The translations under genes were made by a program, and so were the position numbers. A DNA stretch of 64,000 nucleotides from NCBI GenBank assembly GCA_039196965.1, contig JBCCUK010000016.1:1-64000 (forward strand), read 5' to 3'. Of the stretch, positions 25,975 to 35,855 are shown piece by piece; the first letter of the stretch is position 1; the number at the start of each line of letters is the position of its first letter. The DNA is from CALLCD01 sp039196965. Its GTDB lineage: Bacteria > Pseudomonadota > Alphaproteobacteria > Caulobacterales > Hyphomonadaceae. Below the pieces are notes generated by a model, which had not been told where the DNA came from, did not search any database, and saw nothing but the letters and a program-made list of their open reading frames with translations.

Positions 25975-27552
25975 TTATTCCCACTCGATCGTGCCCGGAG
26001 GTTTCGATGTGATATCGTAGACGACCCGGTTGACGCCTTTCACCTCATTGATGATCCGGGTAGCGACGCGCCCGAGGAAGTCATGGGGAAAGGGAAAATA
26101 GTCCGCTGTCATACCGTCTGTAGACGTTACAGCACGAAGAGCCAGCACAGCTTCGTAGGTGCGCTCATCCCCCATTACTCCGACGGTATTTACCGGCAAT
26201 AGAACGCTGAACGCCTGCCAGATATCATCGTAGAGGCCAGCCGCCTTGATTTCTTCGATATATATCGCATCCGCTTTACGAAGTGTATCGGCTTTCCCCC
26301 TTGTAATCTCTCCCGGAATACGGATAGCAAGACCCGGTCCCGGAAAGGGATGCCGCCCGACAAAAGTTTCGGGCAGGCCAAGCTCTCGTCCGAGAGCGCG
26401 GACTTCATCCTTAAACAGATCACGCAGAGGCTCGACCAGTTTCATATTCATGCGCTCGGGCAGACCACCAACATTGTGGTGAGACTTGATCGTCACAGAC
26501 GGCCCACCAATCGCCGAGACGCTCTCTATAACATCCGGATACAGAGTGCCCTGCGCCAGAAAATCCGCACCGCCAATCTTCTTCGCTTCCTCTTCGAAGA
26601 CATCAATGAACAAGCCACCGATGATCTTACGTTTCCGCTCCGGATCGGACACACCATCGAGCTGGCCAAGAAACAGGTCAGAAGCATCAACATGGATGAG
26701 CGGGATATTATAATGCTCCCGGAACAGGCCAACCACTTGTTCGCTTTCACCAAGGCGCATCAGGCCATGGTCGACATAAACGCAGGTCAGCTGTTCGCCG
26801 ATCGCCTCATGGATCAAGACCGCGGCGACGGAGGAATCCACACCGCCAGAGAGGCCGCAAATTACCTTGCCCTGCCCGACCTGTTTTCTGATTTTTTCTA
26901 TCGCTTCAGCGCGATAGGCCGCCATGGTCCAATCGCCCTTCAGCCCGGCAATGCCGTGGGTGAAATTGCGCAGCATCATCGTGCCATTGACGGTATGGAC
27001 AACTTCAGGATGGAACTGGGTGCCATAGAAATGGCGTTCCGGATCGGCAATGACGGCGTAGGGTGCGCCCTGTGATTTCGCGATGACCTGAAAACCGGAA
27101 GCCATTTCGGCAACATGGTCACCGTGACTCATCCAGACCTGCTCGCCATTCTCGCTCCCAAAAAGATCAGCGAGAATTGGATCATCGAGCACACGGTCAA
27201 TATAGGCGCGGCCGAACTCCCGGCTTGTCCCGCTTTCGACCCGCCCGCCAAGCTGCTCCATCATCACCTGCTGTCCATAACAGATGCCGAGTACGGGCAC
27301 GCCCAGGGTAAAGACCGCCTCATCCGCCCTCGGACTGTCCTCCCATGTAACGCTGGATGGACTGCCGGAGAGGATAATTGCCTGTGGCTGATACGATGTC
27401 AGGAAATCGCCATCGACTTTGTTGAAGGGGTGGATCTCGCAATAAACGCCGCTTTCGCGCAGGCGACGGGCGATCAGTTGGGTCACCTGAGAGCCAAAAT
27501 CGATAATGAGCGCACGTTCATGAGGTTGATCAGCTGAAGTGTTTTTGGTCAT
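25975..27552 (-). CDS. guaA: GMP synthase (glutamine-hydrolysing)
   Basis: A full-length 525-residue enzyme converting XMP to GMP with glutamine. The glutamine amidotransferase domain has nucleophile C91 in GICYGQQ and the His-Glu pair in QFHPEV; the ATP-pyrophosphatase domain has the P loop LSGGVDSSV; the C-terminal dimerisation domain ends KPPGTIEWE. It converges with the MFS gene, and the stops are 25 bases apart. Confidence 0.97.
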   Translation of the reverse strand: MTKNTSADQPHERALIIDFGSQVTQLIARRLRESGVYCEIHPFNKVDGDFLTSYQPQAIILSGSPSSVTWEDSPRADEAVFTLGVPVLGICYGQQVMMEQLGGRVESGTSREFGRAYIDRVLDDPILADLFGSENGEQVWMSHGDHVAEMASGFQVIAKSQGAPYAVIADPERHFYGTQFHPEVVHTVNGTMMLRNFTHGIAGLKGDWTMAAYRAEAIEKIRKQVGQGKVICGLSGGVDSSVAAVLIHEAIGEQLTCVYVDHGLMRLGESEQVVGLFREHYNIPLIHVDASDLFLGQLDGVSDPERKRKIIGGLFIDVFEEEAKKIGGADFLAQGTLYPDVIESVSAIGGPSVTIKSHHNVGGLPERMNMKLVEPLRDLFKDEVRALGRELGLPETFVGRHPFPGPGLAIRIPGEITRGKADTLRKADAIYIEEIKAAGLYDDIWQAFSVLLPVNTVGVMGDERTYEAVLALRAVTSTDGMTADYFPFPHDFLGRVATRIINEVKGVNRVVYDITSKPPGTIEWE

Positions 27553-27612
27553 GGGCTCGTCTATCTGAGTCTTGAGGCTGCTGACAAGCCAAGCGAGTCG
27601 CGGTCTCTGCGG

Positions 27613-28152
27613 TTACTGTTTGAAAGCAGATAGGGCTGACCGCAGGGATACTTGCAATTCTGCATCTGTGAGCTGCCCAACATTACTATCAAAAACATCG
27701 TAGAATTTTGGTGCCGAGAATGTTGCCTTCAAATCGGCTTTGAAGTGCGGTGCCGAAGTTTCAAACTGACCGAGGACATTTCTAGCACCGCCACCTCCGG
27801 GCGATGTGGCAAGGGCGACCATGGGTTTGGCTTGAAAGACCTTGGTTTCGATCCGGGACATCCAGTCAAAAAGGCTCTTGTACCCTGCCGTGTAAGAGCC
27901 ATTGTGTTCGGCAAAAGCAAAGAGCAATTGATCGGCGGCACCGATCTTTTCAAACAGAGCTTGCGCGGGCTCCGGAATGCCCATCTCATTTTCGGTATCG
28001 ATGCAATAGATCGGAAGATCGAAATCGCGCACGGAGAAAAGCTCAATTTCGGTATCCATGATCTCCGCGCGGAGCACATTGGCAGCATGTTGCAGCAGTG
28101 CCTTATTGATGGAATTCAGGCTGTTGCTGGCGGCGAAGGCGAGTGTCTGCAT
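27613..28152 (-). CDS. NADPH-dependent FMN reductase-type flavoprotein
   Basis: A 179-residue flavodoxin-fold protein. AASNSLNSINKALLQHAA near the N terminus is the phosphate-binding loop, FAEHNGSYTAGYKSLFDW matches the family motif (E-x-N-x-S-x-x-x-x-x-x-D), and ATSPGGGGARNVLGQF is the conserved glycine-rich segment. Such enzymes supply reduced FMN or reduce quinones, azo compounds or metals with NADPH. It lies 32 bases downstream of the RsmB-like gene on the same strand and 60 bases upstream of guaA. The physiological substrate is not evident. Confidence 0.8.
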   Translation of the reverse strand: MQTLAFAASNSLNSINKALLQHAANVLRAEIMDTEIELFSVRDFDLPIYCIDTENEMGIPEPAQALFEKIGAADQLLFAFAEHNGSYTAGYKSLFDWMSRIETKVFQAKPMVALATSPGGGGARNVLGQFETSAPHFKADLKATFSAPKFYDVFDSNVGQLTDAELQVSLRSALSAFKQ

Positions 28153-28183
28153 GATGGTCTCCGATGAAAGAGTTACGCGCGTG

Positions 28184-29494
28184 TCAATTAGGGCGTCGCT
28201 GCATCACCGCAAAGAAGAATCCGTCGGTGCCCGCCCGACGAGGCGTTAGACGCACGCTACCGGTCGGTCCTTCGGCCGAATGCACACTCTCTGTGCCTTT
28301 ATCGGTGAGCAAGCCCGACGCGATCGCCGCCTCGGCGGCGCTGATCTGGGTGAACTCAGAATGGTCCTGGAGAAAACCGGCGACGCGGTCTTCGTCTTCT
28401 TCCATCAGGAAAGAACAGGTCGCGTAGACCAGTCGGCCACCCAGTTTCACGAACGCAGAGGCAGCTTCAAGAATCTCCGTCTGTTCTGCGATCCGCTTAT
28501 CGAGAGCGGCTGGCTTGAGACGCCATTTGGAATCCGGCCGACGCCGCCAAGTGCCAGTACCCGTGCAAGGCGCATCAACGAAGACACAATCCATGGCATC
28601 TTTCAGAGCCTCCAGCTGCTCCGGTTCCCGGGGGTGACAAAGCTGGACATTATGCGCGCCGGACCGCTTCAGCCGCGGAATGAGGGCGCTTAGACGCCGC
28701 CCGTCAATATCATAGGCATGAACCTGCCCCTTGCCGCCAAGCATTGCCGCCATGGCGAGGGTCTTTCCGCCACCACCGGCACAATAATCAAGGACCTGTT
28801 CGCCCGGTTTCAAATTTGCCACCGAGGCCGCGATCTGGGACCCGGCATCCTGAACCTCCACCCAACCTTTAGAGTAGGCTGGGATGGATTGCAGGCTCGC
28901 CTCGCGCTGGGATGGGTCGGGAGCCGGAATATGAAAGGCGTGCCGCAGGAGAGGCGATGGGATTGCCTTAACTGATCTAAGGGCCTTTCCTGCCTTTTCA
29001 GCGTCGGCCTTTAGCGTATTGACCCGCAAATCGACATCGGCTCGCACGGCCATGGCCTGAGCCTCAATCACCGCTTCCTCACCAAAGACGCGAGCCATAT
29101 GGGGCACGAGCCATTCCGGGAAATCTCCGGCAACATGGCTGTGTGCCGTGACATCAGGTGCCATGACCAGTTTCTCCCGCTCATCGAGAGTCAATGGCGA
29201 GGGGGCATGTTCGGTATCCATGGCTTCGTCGATCCGGCGAATATCCCAGCCCCAGGCAAAGGATATAGCTCCAAGAACCAGAGCGCGGGGCTCTTCAGAT
29301 CCCATGGCGTGGGCAATGGAATTTCGCTTTCGAAGCGCATCCAGCACCAGACCAGACACCCAGGCCCGATCCTTTGAACCGGCATAGCGGGAGCGTTTGC
29401 CCCAGTCGCGCATGGCCGATTTGACCGGCTGATGTCGGCTGGTCACATCCCCAAGCACATCTATTGCCGCCGCGATCCGGCCACCATCACGCAT
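28184..29494 (-). CDS. RsmB/NOP-family RNA cytosine-C5 methyltransferase
   Basis: Taken from the ATG at 29494, giving 436 residues. The longer open frame to 29776 is rejected because its first 94 codons cover the opposite-strand acetyltransferase and look non-coding. An N-terminal NusB-like helical part (about 1-140) is followed by a SAM-dependent methyltransferase with VLDYCAGGGGKTLAMAAML, DAPCTGTGTWRRRPDSKWRL and the catalytic-cysteine motif VYATCSF. These are the two cysteine motifs of 5-methylcytosine RNA methyltransferases, with 16S rRNA as the likely substrate. It is divergent from the GNAT gene. Confidence 0.85.
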   Translation of the reverse strand: MRDGGRIAAAIDVLGDVTSRHQPVKSAMRDWGKRSRYAGSKDRAWVSGLVLDALRKRNSIAHAMGSEEPRALVLGAISFAWGWDIRRIDEAMDTEHAPSPLTLDEREKLVMAPDVTAHSHVAGDFPEWLVPHMARVFGEEAVIEAQAMAVRADVDLRVNTLKADAEKAGKALRSVKAIPSPLLRHAFHIPAPDPSQREASLQSIPAYSKGWVEVQDAGSQIAASVANLKPGEQVLDYCAGGGGKTLAMAAMLGGKGQVHAYDIDGRRLSALIPRLKRSGAHNVQLCHPREPEQLEALKDAMDCVFVDAPCTGTGTWRRRPDSKWRLKPAALDKRIAEQTEILEAASAFVKLGGRLVYATCSFLMEEDEDRVAGFLQDHSEFTQISAAEAAIASGLLTDKGTESVHSAEGPTGSVRLTPRRAGTDGFFFAVMQRRPN

Positions 29495-29563
29495 TTCTAC
29501 TGCTTTCGCTGTTCCCGGTTGATGGGCCGTGTTAGCGATGATGTCTGTAGATGGGAACCCGAA

Positions 29564-30178
29564 ATGACTGTGCTGCAAATAGATCTGCCGGAAAACATGA
29601 GATCCGCTAGCCGCAGTGACTGGCGAGCGGTCGCTGACATTACCGGCGAGGCATTTGCCGATGATCCGGTGAATCGCTGGATATTCGGCACTGAAGCCGC
29701 GATCCGGGCCTGCTTTAGGGCAATGGCAAGAGACGTCTACGTTGGCCGGGGCCTCTGCCATATCGCCGGAGATCACGGAGCCACGATGTGGGCGTTGCCA
29801 GATCAGGCGACAGGATCAGGGCTTCTGGCAAATCTGCGATTTGCCAACGCAATCATGTTTCGTGGGAGCAAGGGCGCATTAAAGCGCGCCTTTCATCTTG
29901 GCAAGCTCATGGAGCAAAACCACCCCAAGGAACGCCACGCTTATCTCTTTTCAGTCAGTACGCGGCGCTCTGCCAGAGGCAAGGGCTATGGAAAAGCACT
30001 GCTGGCTCCGGTTCTAGAAGCCTGTAACCGGGAATCATTGCCGGCCTATCTGGAAAACTCCAATCCGGCCAATACCGGCTTCTACCGCTCTCTCGGTTTC
30101 GAAACGCTTGGCACTTTTGCCGTCGGCGATGGTGGCCCTCCCATGGAGCCCATGTGGCGTGAGCCTTTGAGGACGTGA
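29564..30178 (+). CDS. GNAT-family N-acetyltransferase
   Basis: Taken from the ATG at 29564, preceded by GGGAA, giving 204 residues. In-frame starts further upstream would run into the divergent methyltransferase gene. The acetyl-CoA site is VSTRRSARGKGYGKALL (R/Q-x-x-G-x-G/A type), followed by AYLENSNPANTGFYRSLGFETLG, the usual C-terminal GNAT signature. The substrate is unknown. Its stop overlaps the GTG that could start modA, so the gene may be transcribed with the molybdate operon. Confidence 0.8.
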   Translation: MTVLQIDLPENMRSASRSDWRAVADITGEAFADDPVNRWIFGTEAAIRACFRAMARDVYVGRGLCHIAGDHGATMWALPDQATGSGLLANLRFANAIMFRGSKGALKRAFHLGKLMEQNHPKERHAYLFSVSTRRSARGKGYGKALLAPVLEACNRESLPAYLENSNPANTGFYRSLGFETLGTFAVGDGGPPMEPMWREPLRT

Positions 30179-30954
30179 TTGGACAGCTGGCGAAGATGAC
30201 GAGTTGTATTCGAACATGTCTGGCTTTGTGCCTGCTGGTGGTGAACCTGTCTTCCGCCGACGCACTTGCTGAAGAAGCGACCATAGCCGTTGCTTCGAAC
30301 TTCAAGCCGGCCATGGCCGAGATCGAACGAAGCTTCGAGGAGCAGACTGGCCACGAGCTCAGCGTATCATTCGGCTCAACGGGGAAAATCTTCAGTCAGA
30401 TCCAGTTTGGTGCGCCCTTCGATGTCTTTCTGAGCGCAGACACACAGCACACAGATCGCGCGATAGAAGATGGTTTAGCGATTGAAGAGACGGCCTTCGT
30501 CTACGCTATCGGCAGCCTGGTTCTCTGGTCACCTAGCGAAACTGACATCAGCCTGCCGACCCTCTCCTCGCCATCAATCAGAAAGCTCGCCATGGCGAAC
30601 CCTGCAAGCGCGCCTTACGGCGTCGCGGCCCAGGAGACACTGGCCTATTTCGGAATGGCCGATACCATAACTCTCAAACGTGTTCTGGGAGAGAGTATCG
30701 GCCAGGCTTTCGCTTTTGTGCACACCGGCAATGCCGATGCCGGCCTCGTCGCACTCTCGCAAGTCCTGCAATTGCCAGATGATCAAAACGGCTTCTATGA
30801 CGCCGTCCCGCAAGAGGCTTACAGGCCGATCGAACAATCCGCCGTCCTGTTAAATCGCGGGGACGGAAACCAAGCCGCCGAAGCGTTTCTGGAGTATCTT
30901 GATTCCGACAGCGCCCAAGCGATCATTCGTCAGTATGGCTACAGTACGCCATGA
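30175..30954 (+). CDS. modA: Molybdate ABC transporter substrate-binding protein
   Basis: A 259-residue periplasmic binding protein with a signal peptide ending near ALAEE and the ModA signature EATIAVASNFKPAMAEIERSF, SFGSTGKIFSQIQFGAPFDVFLSAD and ANPASAPYGVAAQE. Two starts are possible, GTG 30175 (overlapping the preceding stop) and ATG 30196. Both leave an intact signal peptide. It delivers molybdate or tungstate to ModB. It overlaps modB by four bases. Confidence 0.92.
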   Translation: MIGQLAKMTSCIRTCLALCLLVVNLSSADALAEEATIAVASNFKPAMAEIERSFEEQTGHELSVSFGSTGKIFSQIQFGAPFDVFLSADTQHTDRAIEDGLAIEETAFVYAIGSLVLWSPSETDISLPTLSSPSIRKLAMANPASAPYGVAAQETLAYFGMADTITLKRVLGESIGQAFAFVHTGNADAGLVALSQVLQLPDDQNGFYDAVPQEAYRPIEQSAVLLNRGDGNQAAEAFLEYLDSDSAQAIIRQYGYSTP

Positions 30955-31628
30955 CACTGCCGGATCTGACCGCATTGTGGCTGACCTTTCGGCTCGCAGC
31001 GATCACAACACTCATTCTGCTGATTATCGGAACACCGACAGCTTGGTGGCTATCGCAAACGCAGTCACGAATAAAACCAGCCCTCGAAGCAATGGTCGCC
31101 CTCCCTCTGGTTCTGCCGCCGACAGTCCTCGGCTTCTACCTGCTTGTCGCGATGAACCCCGACGCACCTCTCGGCCGCTTATGGATGACAGCCACTGGCG
31201 ATACGCTTAGCTTTTCGTTTGCAGGACTTGTTATCGGCTCCGTCATCTATTCGCTACCCTTCATGGTACAGCCCCTACAGACATCGTTCGAGGCCACCGG
31301 CCGGAAAGCCATGGAGACAGCCGCAAGCCTCGGGGCCAGCCCTCTGGATGCGTTTCTCACTGTCGTCATACCCCTGTCAGTGCGCGGTTTCCTAACCGCG
31401 TCAGTATTGAGTTTCGCCCACACCCTCGGGGAATTCGGGGTCGTCCTGATGGTAGGCGGCAATATTCCGGGCCGTACGCGAGTGATCTCGATCGAGATTT
31501 ACGAACATGTAGAAACGCTGAACTATGCCGACGCCCATGCCCTTTCTCTCATCCTTATCGCCTTCTCGTTCATTGTTCTTTTTTGCGTCTACGCCTTGAA
31601 CCGGAAGCATACGGTCAATGTCGGATAA
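30951..31628 (+). CDS. modB: Molybdate ABC transporter permease
   Basis: A 225-residue permease with about five helices and the EAA loop EATGRKAMETAASLGASPLDAFLTVVIPLS, followed by AHTLGEFGVVLMVGGNIPGRTRV, which is strongly conserved in ModB. It overlaps modA by four bases and modC by eleven. It forms the membrane channel of the molybdate importer. Confidence 0.93.
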   Translation: MTLPDLTALWLTFRLAAITTLILLIIGTPTAWWLSQTQSRIKPALEAMVALPLVLPPTVLGFYLLVAMNPDAPLGRLWMTATGDTLSFSFAGLVIGSVIYSLPFMVQPLQTSFEATGRKAMETAASLGASPLDAFLTVVIPLSVRGFLTASVLSFAHTLGEFGVVLMVGGNIPGRTRVISIEIYEHVETLNYADAHALSLILIAFSFIVLFCVYALNRKHTVNVG

Positions 31629-32709
31629 TTCTCTATCCCTCAATATCGTTCTGAAGCGGAAGGATTTTTCTCTTCAGCTCAAGGAGGACATTCCTGGAAC
31701 CGGCATTACGGCTATCTTTGGGGAAAGCGGTGCAGGTAAAACAACGCTTCTCCGCCTGATCGCAGGGTTTGAAAAGCCTCACCACGGACATATCAAATTC
31801 GGCCAGGATGTATGGTATGACACTGCAAAACGCATTCACCTGCGAGCCTTCAAAAGGCCGGTTGGCTTCATGTTTCAGGGCGCTCAACTCTTCGCCGATA
31901 AGACCGTACAACAAAATTTAAGCTATGCGGAAAAGCGCAACACGGCCGATGCAAATAGTTTGTTTAAAGACGATATTATCATGTCCTGCGATATTGGCAG
32001 CCTACTGGGGCGCTACCCCACATCACTCTCTGGCGGTGAATACCAGCGCGTTGCCCTCGCCCGCACACTGATGACACAGCCCGATCTCTTGCTGCTTGAT
32101 GAGCCACTTGCCGCCCTCGACAGACAGCGCAAGATCGAATTGATCAGCATGCTGGAAGACTTGCTCCAGCATTTCCGCATTCCTACACTTTATGTCAGCC
32201 ACGATATCGACGAAGTAAGCCGCATCGCAGACCGCGTCCTGATGCTCGACAGCGGACGCGCAACCTCATTTGGATCAACGGTATCCACACTCGCCGCCTA
32301 TGGCTTTGAAGCGGGGCGAAATCCTTATGAAGTCGGCGCGCTTATCACCGGCAAAGTCAGAGGCCAGGATGTCGAATTCGGCCTGATGGAAATCGGCATC
32401 GGTTCAAACTCCATCTGGCTTCCGGCTTTGAGAGACGTTGATCCAGGCGAAACGGTCGCGATCAGGATTTCACCAAAGGATGTGTCCATCTCCGTCGATC
32501 CGCCAAGCGGCTTGAGCATGCAAAACAGCCTGTCTTGCGTGGTAAAATCGATAGATGATGATCGCGCGTCGGCCTTCTGCACACTGACACTCCTTGTGGA
32601 GAGCGAGAAATTTGAGGCCCGCATCACCCGCAAAGCACTCAAAACTCTAAATCTTCAGATTGGCCAGCCAGTCTTCGCACTGATCAAAACCGCCAGTTTT
32701 CAAAGATAA
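31618..32709 (+). CDS. modC: Molybdate ABC transporter ATPase
   Basis: A 363-residue ATPase with Walker A GESGAGKTTL, the ABC signature LSGGEYQRVALAR, Walker B LLLLDEPLAALD and H-loop VSHDIDEV. A C-terminal TOBE/mop-like domain (about 290-360, AIRISPKDVSI) is the usual molybdate-sensing extension. It overlaps modB. Together with the XdhC-MobA gene at 19.6 kb it shows that the strain makes molybdo-enzymes, none of which lie in this window. Confidence 0.93.
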   Translation: MSDNSLSLNIVLKRKDFSLQLKEDIPGTGITAIFGESGAGKTTLLRLIAGFEKPHHGHIKFGQDVWYDTAKRIHLRAFKRPVGFMFQGAQLFADKTVQQNLSYAEKRNTADANSLFKDDIIMSCDIGSLLGRYPTSLSGGEYQRVALARTLMTQPDLLLLDEPLAALDRQRKIELISMLEDLLQHFRIPTLYVSHDIDEVSRIADRVLMLDSGRATSFGSTVSTLAAYGFEAGRNPYEVGALITGKVRGQDVEFGLMEIGIGSNSIWLPALRDVDPGETVAIRISPKDVSISVDPPSGLSMQNSLSCVVKSIDDDRASAFCTLTLLVESEKFEARITRKALKTLNLQIGQPVFALIKTASFQR

Positions 32710-32724
32710 GATGGGATCGCCGCC

Positions 32725-33246
32725 TCAGCTGAAAGTACCGCTAACGCTCTGAGTCGGGGGACCATGCTGGTTGGTCTCCGGATTGGATGGCAAGCGCGCA
32801 ACCAGATAACCAGCGACAAGATTAAAACCGAAGATCGCTCCCATAAATTGAATGGCCACACGTGGTGTACTGAACGTTTCCTGCATCAGTTCGTTCATGG
32901 CCTGTTGATCGGTGGCGACATTCGGGTCTTCAAAAGCTTTCATCACATCGCTCCACCCGGGCAGAGTCATCACGGTGATCATCAGTGTCGCAATGAAAGC
33001 GAAGAATATCAGGACAAACCACCAGGCAGAACGCCCGCTATCATGAAGTCTTTTTCCGAAAACGCAGAGATAGGGATAAGGCAGCAGATAAAAGAGAAGG
33101 CCAAAAATTGATGGGACGGGCGGCGGTAGAAAGGCAGTCAGTACATTTGAGACGATCAAATAGCCGACAAGGACGATGATGCCGCGCCAGAAATCATTCG
33201 GTGCGATCCTGCCATTTGGATTGAAAAGGACCCCGGTTATGCCCAT
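32725..33246 (-). CDS. DUF805 family membrane protein
   Basis: A 173-residue protein with four membrane helices. The N-terminal FNPNGRIAPNDFWRGIIVL and the segment FGKRLHDSGRSAWW are the hallmark of DUF805, a widespread family of inner-membrane proteins of unknown role. It converges on modC with 15 bases between the stops. Confidence 0.85.
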   Translation of the reverse strand: MGITGVLFNPNGRIAPNDFWRGIIVLVGYLIVSNVLTAFLPPPVPSIFGLLFYLLPYPYLCVFGKRLHDSGRSAWWFVLIFFAFIATLMITVMTLPGWSDVMKAFEDPNVATDQQAMNELMQETFSTPRVAIQFMGAIFGFNLVAGYLVARLPSNPETNQHGPPTQSVSGTFS

Positions 33247-33322
33247 GAATGCGTCTCCGTCAGCTACATCACGGTCGATCTTAGATTGATGCGAAGCGTA
33301 TCACATCAGCTTCGATTCTCGG

Positions 33323-35299
33323 CTATTCAAATTCAACCATCACTTCATCGGCAGCCACAGCCGCACCCGGCTCGACATTGATGGCCTTCACCACACCGTC
33401 GGCTTCCGCGCGAATGATGTTCTGCATTTTCATGGCCTCAACGACGCAAATGCCTTCTCCCGGTTTGACTTCCTGACCAACGGAAACATCAATTGAAACG
33501 ACCAGGCCGGGCATGGGCGATATGATAAGCTTGGACGTGTCCGGAGCCTCTTTCTCAGGTAGGCGCTCATAAAGCTCGGCAATTTGCGGACGACACACGA
33601 CAACCGGTTTTGACGCCCCCCTATGACGGACAAACTCACCGGTCTTCTGCCTGGAGAAGCTAACTGCGAAAGGCTCTCCGTCGACAGTGGCCTCAAACAG
33701 ATTTCGCCCCGGCTTCCATTCGGTGCCGAGGCCGTGCGTGTTGCCGTTGAACTCAATGGTCGCACCGTTTTCGGTCAACGCCACCATCGCGTGGTGGGAT
33801 ACGCCGTCAAGAACCACAACCCAATCATTCGGCGTCGCGCTGCCATTCGCCGCGCGATCAGCTTTGAGGACGTGGGCGTAGGCCGACGCAACAACGAGAT
33901 ATTTCAGCTGAGTTTCAGTCGGCTCAACGCCCTGAAACCCTTCGGGAAATTCGTCCTTAATATAGGCCGTTGTCAGGTCGCCCGAACGGAAGCGCTTTTC
34001 ATCCATCACCGCCGCACAGAACGGAATATTGTCCTGAATGCCTTCAATGTGAAACCGGTCGAGCGCTGCGGCCTGGGTGTCGAGTGCGCTGTCGCGATCC
34101 GCCCCATGGGTGGCCAGCTTGGCGATCATAGGATCGTAGAACATTGAGATTTCATCGCCCTCGCGGACACCGGAATCCATGCGAACCGTGCCTTCACCGA
34201 GGTCGCCCTCTGCTGGCGGATAGAAACGTCTCAGCCTGCCAATAGATGGGAGGAAGTTGCGATAGGGATCTTCAGCGTAGACGCGGGACTCCACAGCCCA
34301 ACCGTCAATTTTTAAATCCTTTTGTGCGATCGACAGCTTCTCACCCGACGCAACCCGCAACATTTGCTCGACCAGGTCTACCCCGGTGATCATCTCCGTG
34401 ACCGGATGTTCCACCTGAAGGCGCGTGTTCATCTCAAGGAAGTAGAAACCCTTGTCTTTGCCGGAGACAACAAACTCCACCGTGCCCGCGCTATCATAAT
34501 CCACAGCCTTGGCGAGCGCCACGGCCTGCTCGCCCATCTTCTTTCGCGTTGCAGGATCAAGAAGCGGACTGGGAGCTTCCTCGATAACCTTTTGATTCCG
34601 GCGCTGGATCGAGCATTCCCGTTCGAAAAGGTAGATGCAGTTTCCATGCTTGTCGCCTAGGATCTGAATCTCGATGTGGCGTGGGCTTTCGATGAATTTT
34701 TCGATGAAGATCCTGTCATCGCCAAAAGCGTTTTGAGCTTCCGCCTTCACAGCCGGAAACCCCTCTTCGACTTCGGCATCGGAATAGGCCACCCGGATGC
34801 CCTTTCCGCCGCCGCCGGCTGACGCTTTGATCATCACCGGATAACAGATCTCGGCGGAGATTTTCACGGCCTCGGCCGTGTCCTTGATCAGGTCCATATG
34901 GCCCGGCACTGTGGACACGCCTGCCTCCGCAGCGAGCTGCTTCGACGATATTTTATCGCCCATGGCCTCGATTGCCCCGGGGTTCGGGCCGATAAATGTG
35001 ATCTTTTCCTTGGCAAGCCTTTTGGCAAAATCCGGGTTCTCGGAGAGGAAGCCGAAGCCCGGGTGCACGGCCTCAGCACCAGTCTGTTTCACCGCGTCCA
35101 CGATCTTATCCATCACAAGATAGCTCTCAGCGGCGGGCGACGGGCCAATATGCACTGCCTCGTCAGCCATTTCGACCGCCATGGAGCCAGCATCGGCATC
35201 GGAATAAACGACCACGGTCTTAACGCCCAGCCGTCTACAGGTCTTGATCACGCGGACGGCAATCTCGCCGCGATTGGCGATTAGGATCTTGCTGAACAT
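33323..35299 (-). CDS. pccA: Acyl-CoA (propionyl/acetyl-CoA) carboxylase alpha subunit, biotin-containing
   Basis: A 658-residue protein. Biotin carboxylase (about 1-450) has KILIANRGEIAVRVI, the ATP-grasp glycine loop KASAGGGGKGI and EMNTRLQVEHPVTE. The BT domain follows, then a biotinyl carrier domain with biotin site K624 in VEAMKMQNIIRAE. Length and the BT domain match propionyl-CoA carboxylase alpha. The beta subunit is not in the window, so methylcrotonyl- or geranyl-CoA carboxylase is possible, but overall similarity favours PccA. It would feed propionyl-CoA into methylmalonyl-CoA. Confidence 0.85.
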   Translation of the reverse strand: MFSKILIANRGEIAVRVIKTCRRLGVKTVVVYSDADAGSMAVEMADEAVHIGPSPAAESYLVMDKIVDAVKQTGAEAVHPGFGFLSENPDFAKRLAKEKITFIGPNPGAIEAMGDKISSKQLAAEAGVSTVPGHMDLIKDTAEAVKISAEICYPVMIKASAGGGGKGIRVAYSDAEVEEGFPAVKAEAQNAFGDDRIFIEKFIESPRHIEIQILGDKHGNCIYLFERECSIQRRNQKVIEEAPSPLLDPATRKKMGEQAVALAKAVDYDSAGTVEFVVSGKDKGFYFLEMNTRLQVEHPVTEMITGVDLVEQMLRVASGEKLSIAQKDLKIDGWAVESRVYAEDPYRNFLPSIGRLRRFYPPAEGDLGEGTVRMDSGVREGDEISMFYDPMIAKLATHGADRDSALDTQAAALDRFHIEGIQDNIPFCAAVMDEKRFRSGDLTTAYIKDEFPEGFQGVEPTETQLKYLVVASAYAHVLKADRAANGSATPNDWVVVLDGVSHHAMVALTENGATIEFNGNTHGLGTEWKPGRNLFEATVDGEPFAVSFSRQKTGEFVRHRGASKPVVVCRPQIAELYERLPEKEAPDTSKLIISPMPGLVVSIDVSVGQEVKPGEGICVVEAMKMQNIIRAEADGVVKAINVEPGAAVAADEVMVEFE

Positions 35300-35375
35300 G
35301 GCCTGCCCCTCTCCACTCTCATTTTTTTGCTGCGCCTGACTTAGTCAGGTCAGTCGTTCTTGTCCATTAGGCACG

Positions 35376-35825
35376 TCATTCTTCGTCCAGCCGATCGACA
35401 TTTGCCTCAAAGGCACGCACCCGCGAGGTAACGCTGACGAGGAAGGCTGTTGACCAGCCGATCAGGAGAAATCCGTTCATTGATTCCCATGCCGCCAGCA
35501 TTCGCCAGTCGGAATTCAGGACAAGATCCCCAAAGCCAACTGTGGTGAATGTCGAGGCTGAGAAGTAAAGCGCCTCTTCGACTTCGGTGAATACGCCGAG
35601 AAACAAGTATAGACAAGCATATATCCAGACCTCAAAGGCGTGGAATACGAACAGCATCAGCACAACGAACAAGATCGACAGCCCCTGCGCGGTCACAGAC
35701 AGTACCGTGTTCTGTGGTTTGTCGCCCGACGTCATGAATGAGCTTAGCCAGGTCAGGCCCAAAAAATGGACCATCGAGGTCAGGATCACCAGGCCGCCGG
35801 AAATGAGAAGATTCTCAAGGAGCAT
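35376..35825 (-). CDS. Two-TM potassium channel-type protein
   Basis: A 149-residue membrane protein with helices at about 6-28, 45-75 and 112-132 and a re-entrant pore loop STFTTVGFGDL, where TVGFGD (95-100) is a potassium selectivity filter. There is no regulatory RCK domain. It resembles the small ion channel family (Ion_trans_2). It is 30 bases downstream of the 35856 gene on the same strand. It may set membrane potential; ligand or trigger unknown. Confidence 0.8.
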   Translation of the reverse strand: MLLENLLISGGLVILTSMVHFLGLTWLSSFMTSGDKPQNTVLSVTAQGLSILFVVLMLFVFHAFEVWIYACLYLFLGVFTEVEEALYFSASTFTTVGFGDLVLNSDWRMLAAWESMNGFLLIGWSTAFLVSVTSRVRAFEANVDRLDEE

Positions 35826-35855
35826 GCCTCTACTAAGCGCCTACAGCGCCAGAAC

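Noticed and set aside
29495..29776. Longer start for the RsmB-like methyltransferase (94 extra codons)
   Set aside because: The extra codons overlap the opposite-strand acetyltransferase, have no family resemblance, and a good match begins at the ATG at 29494.
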